Shown in pieces: positions 57,887-64,000 of a stretch of DNA of 64,000 nucleotides. The notes beneath the pieces were generated by a model that searched no databases, had not been told where the DNA came from, and saw only the letters and a program-made list of their open reading frames with translations. Both the position numbers and the translations under genes were made by a program. Position 1 is the first letter of the stretch. The number at the start of each line of letters is the position of its first letter. Source of the DNA: Bilabrum cf. latius (lineage: Eukaryota; Bigyra: Bicosoecida; Bigyra; Bicosoecida); the NCBI GenBank assembly GCA_965178125.1, contig OZ237754.1:620001-684000 (forward strand), read 5' to 3'.

Positions 57887-59253
57887 ATGGGGATATGCGG
57901 AAGCGTGCCAGAGGCACGAGACACGCTTGCAGCTGCGTCGCTCAGTCGCACGCAGTCAGTCATGGATGCTGCTTACGAAAAGAGCACAATTCAAGTGAGG
58001 CCGTGATCAGTGTAATATGATTATCACTAAATTCCTGTAATTGCCTCTGGATGCCTGCGAGGATTTGTGCTTGATCTCTTTTGCATGAGTTGATAGGTAG
58101 CGTTGTTGCACCCATGTGCCGATTCAGCAGTCGCGACATGCATGGAATTTCTAGATGGAAATGTTTTGCAGCACTATTCGTTTTGAATTGTATGCTTGTA
58201 CCGCATCAGTGGAAGGGCTTCCATGGTCTATGCGCAGTCGGCGACTAGTAGTTGCTGTTTCCGTTTTTTCTACTTGCCTCCACAACAGACGGGATTCACT
58301 GATGGTCATCACTGTGTCGCAACGCATGACCATAGAATTGCCAGCGAACGCGGGGCCTCGCTCCTCTACGGCGAGATTTTACCTCAAGGTGAGAGCTATC
58401 GCTCTGCGGAGACACCTTGCAGTGGTGCCACGCCCTGACAGCCGGGCACGCTTGCATGTCTCGCAAGGCATCACTATTTGTATTGTCCTACCGAATTATC
58501 GCAGGCGTGATGAAATTGCTTGATGACGACCACATGCGTGCTGGCCGCGCTGATGTGATGCTCGATCTGGGTTCTGGCACTGGCAAGGTCTGCATGCAAG
58601 CCTTTCTTACATACACGAACCTGACTCGAGTGGTTGGAATCGAATTATCCGCATCTAGATTTCAGTTGGGAGAATCCGCCTGCGTGAGGCTGGCATCCCA
58701 ATCGATGGGATACACGGTCGCCAAGCGAGTGCCGGGCGAGCTCATTGTGCTGGAGGCACCTGGGGTGACGGCGCGTAGATAGCTCGAGCTCAGGAAAGGG
58801 GACATGTGGTCCATGAGAGCAGCGGACATCGAAAAGGCGGACATACTGATCATGCATACCGACTTCACCCAGGCGAGCATCCCTCACTTCAAGAGGGTGC
58901 TAGGCGACATGCGGCGGGGCGCGCGCTTCGTGACATACCAGGATTTGCGGTCCTGCTGGCGGCGATCTGAACCGCCGTTCCAGCAGCTAGACAAGAACTT
59001 GGACGAGACAGATACGTTCCTGACGAGCTGGTCAGCCTCGAGGGGCCACCACTTGTACTGCTACGAGAAACACGTCGCGACTAGGAAGGGATACAGGCTT
59101 CACCCAGACGACGTGGAGGAAACCAAGGAGAACATGGGTAGGAAGAAGAGAGCGGATTCCTCCGAAGAGGAGGAGGGGCGGCCCTAGGGGGATGACTTGG
59201 AGGAGGGCGACCTCACGGATGACAGCGGCAGCGAGGAGGAGGGCGAGACATGA
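57887..59253 (+). CDS. Dot1-like SAM methyltransferase with N-myristoylation signal
   Basis: Exons 57887-57994, 58289-58388, 58505-59253; introns 294 and 116 nt; 318 residues; TGA stop. All joins keep frame. SAM-binding core: LLYGEILPQGVMKLL, then VMLDLGSGTGKVCMQAF (residues 87-103), VVGIELSASRF, then DILIMHTDFTQASIPHF and a Gly/Arg strand. This is the order seen in Dot1 (H3K79) enzymes, with LLYGE before the glycine motif. The N-terminus MGICGSVP fits N-myristoylation (Gly2, Ser6) with a Cys at position 4 for palmitoylation, unexpected for a histone enzyme. The C-terminus is acidic. TAG at 58780 and 59185. It may methylate a non-histone, membrane-near substrate, or be a broader Rossmann methyltransferase. 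Confidence 0.84.
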
Positions 59254-59447
59254 CCGACGGGACTGGGCAGGGTGTATCCTTAGATGATGCTGGCCGTGGC
59301 ATGGATAATCCTGCTCTTCATGACTGAGAGGCAGGGTGCGTGCGAGAACATAGGAGTGTAAACGCACGAATTGGACCTCGTTGCACACGATTCTGCAGCC
59401 GCTCCACCTGAGCACACACGGCGCCTGTGCCCCCACGCCCCAGCCTC

Positions 59448-61237
59448 TCACCTTCCTCCCCCAAGGCTGGGGTAGGCCCCATACGTGCCAGCCCCGCTAG
59501 CAGTCGGTGCACCATACGGTGGTGCGCCACCAGCCCCCCCTCCGTACACGCTCGAGCCGTACCCAGGAGGACCTGTGCCTGTTTGGCCACCCGAGGAGTA
59601 CCCAGGAGGACCCCCCGCCCTGCCACCTCCGCCATAGACAGGTGGCCCCTGACCCGCCGATGGCTGGCCCCTCCAGGCCCCCGGTGAGCCCCACTGGCCC
59701 GGCCCGGCCGAGGCACCGACCACTCCCGCGCCGCCTGTGCCGAACCCATGGGTGGCACCTGAGTTGTATCCAGGAGGACCCCCGCCGCTTTGTCCACCTG
59801 ACGAGTATCCGGGAGGAGCCCGGCCAGTTTGACCACCTGACGAATAGCCCGGAGGTCCTTGCCTTGTGGCAGGGCCCACCCCCGCCCCCGCCCCCGAGCC
59901 AGTGCCACTCCCGGACCCGCCGCCGGTGCGGCTGCCGCTGCCGGTCGCCGCTGAGGGCCCCGCACCACCCGCCGCTGGCGATGCCCAGCCAGCGCCGCTC
60001 GCCCCCGCGCCCCTGCCACCACCCCTGCCCCTGGCCGCCCCCATGGCCTTGGAAATGCGACCCACGAGCACCTTAGCCTCGAACTGCTTCTTCGCCCGAC
60101 GCCTCGCTTCGAAGGCGTACTCTGGCGCAGATATGCTGCCCTGCTCCAGAGCCTGCCGCAGGGCCTCCAAAACGTCCTCTGTTCCCTCAACGTGGGAGTG
60201 CAGCCGAAGCAGCTATGCTTGCAGGGGGCTCCCAGCCACCAGATCGGCATCCACGTCAAGCTCTTTGGCAGGAAGTGCAGCGGCCCTGGCTGCCTAGGCC
60301 TCCATGGCCGTCTCCAGACGAACTGCGTCCACCTGCATCTGCTAGTTTCTGGATTCTACCGCCCGCATGCGCCCCTCCAACTCCTGCATGTCCCTCACCC
60401 TGCGTTGTTCCCTGGCCTTGAGGTCGTCTTGCACCTTCTGCATGGATGTGATTTCTGCTATGAGACGGCGGGCCACACGGGTGAAGGCGTTCCGCAGCGC
60501 GGTGTTGGCGTTCTGACGGATGGCGGCTACACCAGAGGCGGCGCCGCCTGCAGCTGTACCAGTGCTGTGGCTTGCGACCGTGCTTGGCTGGCTCGGGCCG
60601 CTGCTTCCGTAGCCTGCACCGGAACCAAAGCTGGGCTGTGGCATCGGGGCTGCCCTGGCTTGCACCGGGGATTGCTGGCTGAAGCACGACTGCATGCTCT
60701 TGATACAGTCCTTGAGATTTGATCCTGGCTGCCACGTTTGCAAATACGGGATCTTGATGTTGCAGTCGGTGTCGACGAAGCGATGGCCTGGCGTAACCTG
60801 CATTTTCGTCGTGGGCCGCACATATCCTATCGGAGCCGTGATTGGATATCGTAGGGGCACGTACACTTCAACTGGAATATAATATTTAGAGCCCCTGTGC
60901 TAAATTTCAATGGTTCCGCCTAGTTTCAGCAGCTTCTCTGCACCCCACTGATCCGTCGAGGGGTCCAGCTGGTGGATGAGCTCGTCCGTGCTAGGTGCCA
61001 AGTACGGAGAAGCCTCTAGCGCCAAATCAACGTGCGATCGTGTGGTACCACTGTCCTGCGCAGCCAAATTGAAGTGCGAAGCAAAGTTGAGGGTCACTGC
61101 GAAGACTTGAGTTGGAGCCGCGCTTAAGAACAGCTTCGGCTTGGAGCACACGAGGGTCAGTGGCTCACAGCATACGGCAAACCGGATATAATTCGAACAG
61201 CTTCAGCCTTTCGCTACGGGAGATCTGGACGAGACAT
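59448..61237 (-). CDS. TSG101: TSG101/Vps23, ESCRT-I subunit
   Basis: Binds ubiquitin and PTAP-like motifs on endosomes. Exons 61237-61169 and 61055-59448 (intron 113 nt, phase 0); 558 residues; TGA. UEV domain: LGGTIEI-TAG-HRGSKYYIPV, then APIGYVRPTTKM and KIPYLQTW. Coiled coil at about residues 200-265. Steadiness box: PLQA-TAG-LLRLHSHVEGTEDVLEAL, then KKQFEAKVLVGRI. Here TAG aligns with the Gln of animal KQILNLY and plant KQMLEC, a direct pointer to glutamine. Five TAG codons in all, including codon 8. The protein then runs on for about 200 residues of Gly/Pro/Tyr repeats (PPGYSSGGQ), which TSG101 relatives normally lack after the steadiness box. Confidence 0.95.
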
Positions 61238-61554
61238 TTTGCGGTGGGTAGCAGTTGCTTTTGACCATTTCCTCGACATCGCGGCACCGCGTGATGCGGG
61301 TATGTGTGACGAGTACATAATCCGGAGCAACAATCAATCAGTCACAAATCCTCTTCACTCGGATTATGGCACAGAGCAGCGACGCTGTCAAGAATCATGC
61401 AGGTCAAACTTATTCTGGTCCAAGAGAGTAGCCGTATGAGGTCCGAAAAGAGCGGTCTTTGAAGATTTATCGACCCTCGCGGCAACTAGGATCATCCCGC
61501 CCGAGTTTTTCTGGCTTCAGCGAGGGTAAAATCTCTAGCGATCATGCGGCTGCA
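61238..61554. promoter_or_regulatory. divergent spacer, TSG101 / dioxygenase
   Basis: 317 bases between start codons on opposite strands. The frame before the dioxygenase ATG is open to about 61459, so a longer N-terminus or 5' exon is possible. No motif recognised. Confidence 0.4.
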
Positions 61555-62643
61555 ATGTCCATAGAATTCACAAGGAATGGTTACGTCGTTCTGCGAAATT
61601 TTCTTGACCCTGATCGCGCCCGTCTTGCCAAAAGCGAAGTGGATCGAATTGCAGCGACACTTGATCCGACTACCGTGAGCTTCGAGCCCGGGTTTACTCC
61701 GAACGACAGCGTGCCGGTCACAGAGAAATTAAAGCACATCCGAAAGCTTAGGCGGTTTGTGATAAATGACTTGTCAAGAGAACTATCGGCTATCGCGAGG
61801 GATGCGCTGTTGCTGCAGGCGGTTTCCGCTTGCCTATCGCACACACAGCCAAAGAAGGCCGAAGAAGCAGGTTCAGGTAGTACGCAGAAAGAACCAGTGC
61901 TATCACAGGATATCGCGCTGATCAAGAAACCCGGCGGTATCGAGAAGCCCCCTCACCAGGACTCGGCGTACTTCCTGCTGCGGCCGGGCATGGTGTGCGG
62001 TGCTTGGATCGCGCTAGAGCCCGCAGACAAGGAGAACGGCTGCATGCACGTCATACCTAGAAGCCACAAGCTAGGCCCGCGCCCGCACTACTGCGACCTG
62101 GACTGCATGCTACATGATGACGAGTGGCTCGCGGCGGCAGCATCCTCATCGGCAGAAGAGTCCAAGGAGAAGGAGGGCAAGGAAGGAGGCGAAGAGGGCA
62201 AGGAAGGACTAGGCAAGGAAGGAGGCGAAGAGGGCAAGGAAGGACTAGGCAAGGAAGGAGGCGAAGAGGGCAAGGAAGGACTAGGCAAGGAAGGAGGCGA
62301 AGCTGCCGATTCTCCGCCACTGGAAGGCATCGTGGAGGTAAAGCTGGACCCGGGGGACGTCCTCTTGTTCTCTGATCTGATCTTCCACGCCACGCCCCCG
62401 AACGATTCGGACCGTGGGCGCACTGCGCTGCAATTCCACTACAGGGCCCCATGGGCGGAGGAGATATCGCTGGAGGAGCACGGGAAGATCTTCCACGACG
62501 AGAGAGGGACGGCCAGCTGCATCACCACGAGGCCAATGAGTGACAGGCCGGCTTTATCCAACGTGGACGGCATCACTGCAAGCGGCGTGGGTGCCGCGGG
62601 CGCTGCTGAGGGGGGATGTGGGTCCGAGAATGCGCCCACTTGA
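61555..62643 (+). CDS. phytanoyl-CoA dioxygenase (PhyH) family protein
   Basis: Fe(II)/2-oxoglutarate oxygenase. One exon, 362 residues, ATG 61555, TGA 62641-62643. It opens with FTRNGYVVLRNFLDP, the usual PhyH start. Iron ligands: HQD (PPHQDSAYF) and the distal His of IFHATPPN; RTALQFHYR gives the 2-oxoglutarate Arg. GAWIALEPADKENGCMHVIP is a strong family signature. Between CMLHDDEW and the distal His is a run of 12-residue repeats (GKEGGEEGKEGL). No TAG codons are needed. Substrate unknown. No peroxisomal PTS1 at the C-terminus. Confidence 0.9.
   Translation: MSIEFTRNGYVVLRNFLDPDRARLAKSEVDRIAATLDPTTVSFEPGFTPNDSVPVTEKLKHIRKLRRFVINDLSRELSAIARDALLLQAVSACLSHTQPKKAEEAGSGSTQKEPVLSQDIALIKKPGGIEKPPHQDSAYFLLRPGMVCGAWIALEPADKENGCMHVIPRSHKLGPRPHYCDLDCMLHDDEWLAAAASSSAEESKEKEGKEGGEEGKEGLGKEGGEEGKEGLGKEGGEEGKEGLGKEGGEAADSPPLEGIVEVKLDPGDVLLFSDLIFHATPPNDSDRGRTALQFHYRAPWAEEISLEEHGKIFHDERGTASCITTRPMSDRPALSNVDGITASGVGAAGAAEGGCGSENAPT
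62181..62300. repeat. 36-bp tandem repeat in the dioxygenase gene
   Basis: About three copies of a unit encoding GKEGGEEGKEGL, in frame, forming a charged loop. Confidence 0.85.
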
Positions 62644-62795
62644 CGCAAGCGTGAGAGATTCAGTGGTGCAGAGCGGCGCGGTGAACGAGCGGGGGCGTAG
62701 TCGTACCACGTCTCAATTCTGTAAGTATGCTCGCGTGCGTGCGTGCGCATGCCAACTGGCGGAGTAACCTAGAGGACATCTTGGGCGAAACTCAT

Positions 62796-63023
62796 TCAGA
62801 AACCACCGCGAAGTGCCAGCACCATATGCACAGTGTTACCTCCTGCAACACCAGCTGCCTCCATACTCTACGAATCGTCCATCTTCTTGCCCTTGAAAAC
62901 CAATCGGATCTGCTTCGCATCAATCCCCTCCTTCTCCTGCAGGCTCAACTTCAGCTCTTGCATCGTTGTCGTTCCCTCCACCTCCATAGGTGACTTACGT
63001 CCAGACAGAGTCTGCGAAGCCAT
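62796..63023 (-). CDS. NEDD8/Rub1-like ubiquitin-fold modifier
   Basis: 75 residues, ATG 63021-63023 to TGA 62796-62798. It aligns with ubiquitin over its length: TLSGRKSPMEVEG, LQEKEGIDAKQIRLVFKGKKMDD, NTVHMVLALRGGF. The residue before LRGG is Ala, as in NEDD8 (ubiquitin has Arg72). After the GG there is one residue, Phe, so a single cut would mature it. TAG (between S and S after KKMDD) falls at ubiquitin position 54, Arg in ubiquitin and Lys in NEDD8, which fits Gln better than Leu. The N-terminus is about two residues shorter than ubiquitin, so a 5' exon could be missing. Convergent with the dioxygenase gene. Confidence 0.85.
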
Positions 63024-63448
63024 TGAATACATGAGGGCGTGACGGTGGAGTGGCGTTCTGGCACTGCTCAAAATGCAACAACTTGGAAGCAAAGAGACTG
63101 CCACGAAGGGCCCTGGAGATTCAGGTGAAGACTAAACTGAAACTGGTCGAGTCGATGTGGTGTCATTGTTAGTTTCACGATATCAACCAGGTTTGCGCAA
63201 CGCGAGAACGCATCAAGGCCATGGCCTGTTGCTCTATTGAGCGATTAGCTTGTTCTTTTAAACGGACCATTGGTAGTTCACTGCATTTAATTCTTACCTT
63301 TACAAAAATCTGCATGTTGTGATCTTTGTCGCAGCCAGTGTGCTGGTTCCAGATTGATTTCGTAAAAATCTGTAAAATCAATTGTAAAGTCCTGTTTTGC
63401 CAGCGTCCCGACGGCGGTCCCGATGATGCTCTTGTAATCTGCAAACCA
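63024..63448. other. intergenic, no gene seen
   Basis: 425 AT-richer bases between the NEDD8-like start and the MnmE stop, both minus strand. No supported ORF. Confidence 0.45.
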
Positions 63449-64000
63449 TCACTTCCCCATGCAGAACTCTTTAAATACCACGTCTAAGACATCCTCAGCG
63501 TCGATATGCCCCAGCAAGGCACCAAGCCTGCCAGCACACGCCCGCAGCTCCTCCGCGACCGCCACGAGATCCCCCTCGGCACCCCCCAGCGCAAGCGCCC
63601 TCTCCACGGGGTCCTCCAGCCCAAGCCGGAGACGGTCCTCACCCGCGGCATTTTCCAGCCCTAGCAATGCGGCAGCAACTGTCGCGTGATGCAGCGCAAG
63701 CCGCACGGATTCCCTGTGTCTTTCTCGCAGAAGCAGACGCCCATCCGTCTCAGCGGAGTGGCCAGCGGCGGCTGCAGCAGTGGGTGAGTTTGCGTTGGCC
63801 GACGCGCTGGCCAGCAGCTCAGCCAGGCCGGTCACCCCTCCTTCCTGTTGAGCACTGGTTGCAACCGCCCCCAGCACCTGCAACTCGCTGGGAATCGGCG
63901 CATCAGCACCTGGCCCGCACGCGGCCGCAACAGCCAGGTCCCACTGGCGCCGCATGGTAGCCAGCAGCTCGGGCACCGAACCATCACGAACGTTCGCTTC
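63449..64000 (-). CDS. MnmE/GTPBP3 tRNA-modifying GTPase, 3' part
   Basis: C-terminal end of the GTPase that modifies U34 of organellar tRNAs (mitochondrial MSS1/GTPBP3 or plastid MnmE). The frame is open from the window edge to TGA 63449-63451. It ends GHIDAEDVLDVVFKEFCMGK, matching the family end (E-D-[IV]-L-D-x-[IV]-F-x-x-F-C-I-G-K), whose Cys is catalytic. RERHRESVRLALHHA before it matches the helical-domain NxRH.. pattern. The G domain lies outside the window. No TAG in this part. Confidence 0.87.
   Translation of the reverse strand, partial: EANVRDGSVPELLATMRRQWDLAVAAACGPGADAPIPSELQVLGAVATSAQQEGGVTGLAELLASASANANSPTAAAAAGHSAETDGRLLLRERHRESVRLALHHATVAAALLGLENAAGEDRLRLGLEDPVERALALGGAEGDLVAVAEELRACAGRLGALLGHIDAEDVLDVVFKEFCMGK

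Noticed and set aside
1-64000. Standard code with many pseudogenes or short genes ending in TAG
   Set aside because: The fragments stay in one frame through dozens of TAG codons, conserved motifs run across them, and TAA/TGA are absent from the same frames. Decay would not spare two of three stops.
1-64000. UAG = leucine, as in one rhizarian
   Set aside because: In alignments TAG sits opposite Gln (two zinc-finger sites, TSG101), Lys, Glu, Ser and Arg, often at surface or coiled-coil positions. Leu fits few of them.
1-64000. Occasional stop readthrough or recoding by special signals
   Set aside because: TAG is too frequent (up to about 21 in one gene), occurs in varied contexts, and no common downstream motif was seen.

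Overview
This is nuclear DNA from a eukaryote. It has spliced genes with GT-AG introns (16 of 18 modelled donors read GTGAG), a eukaryotic tRNA-Asp, and typical eukaryotic families: KAP3, WDR47, TSG101, NEDD8, a USP protease, TRPML and Hsp70. KAP3 (kinesin-II) and WDR47 point to a cell with cilia or flagella. The genome is GC-rich and gene-dense, with genes on both strands and several close head-to-head pairs. I cannot name the species.

The key observation is that TAG is a sense codon, best read as glutamine. Almost every gene looks broken by in-frame TAG if read with the standard code. The pieces share one frame and together make one recognisable protein. My models end in TGA (21 of 23) or TAA (2 of 23), never in TAG. 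Paralogue alignments inside the window put TAG opposite CAG twice and opposite AAG once. All gene models below read TAG as Gln.

Layout. 0.1-1 kb: HEAT-like protein (-). 1.4-5.3 kb: KAP3 (-). 5.8-10 kb: secreted histidine acid phosphatase (+). 10.3-18.4 kb: very large USP25/28-like deubiquitinase (-). 18.6-19.7 kb: membrane protein (+). 20-23.7 kb: membrane-anchored LEA2/DUF3712-like protein (+). 24.3 kb: tRNA-Asp. 24.5-29.3 kb: WDR47 (-). 29.5-31.2 kb: coiled-coil protein with a CaaX end (+). 31.4-37.4 kb: a duplicated two-gene unit (a small gene 'X' plus a C2H2 zinc-finger gene), where one X copy has swollen with internal repeats. 37.4-41 kb: TRPML-like channel (-). 41.1-43.7 kb: TPR-Hsp70 fusion (+). 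44.1-46.4 kb: unidentified protein, perhaps vWA-like (-). 46.6-53.9 kb: inverted pair of secreted Ala-rich coiled-coil proteins with a PAN-like Cys domain. 54-57.4 kb: TTD14-like P-loop protein (+). 57.9-59.3 kb: Dot1-like methyltransferase (+). 59.4-61.2 kb: TSG101 (-). 61.6-62.6 kb: phytanoyl-CoA dioxygenase (+). 62.8-63.0 kb: NEDD8-like (-). 63.4-64 kb: 3' end of an MnmE/GTPBP3 GTPase (-).

The genes do not form an operon. By theme they fall into cilium (KAP3, WDR47), endolysosome (TSG101, TRPML, acid phosphatase), ubiquitin/NEDD8 (USP, NEDD8), chaperone (TPR-Hsp70) and cell surface (the PAN pair, LEA2-like).
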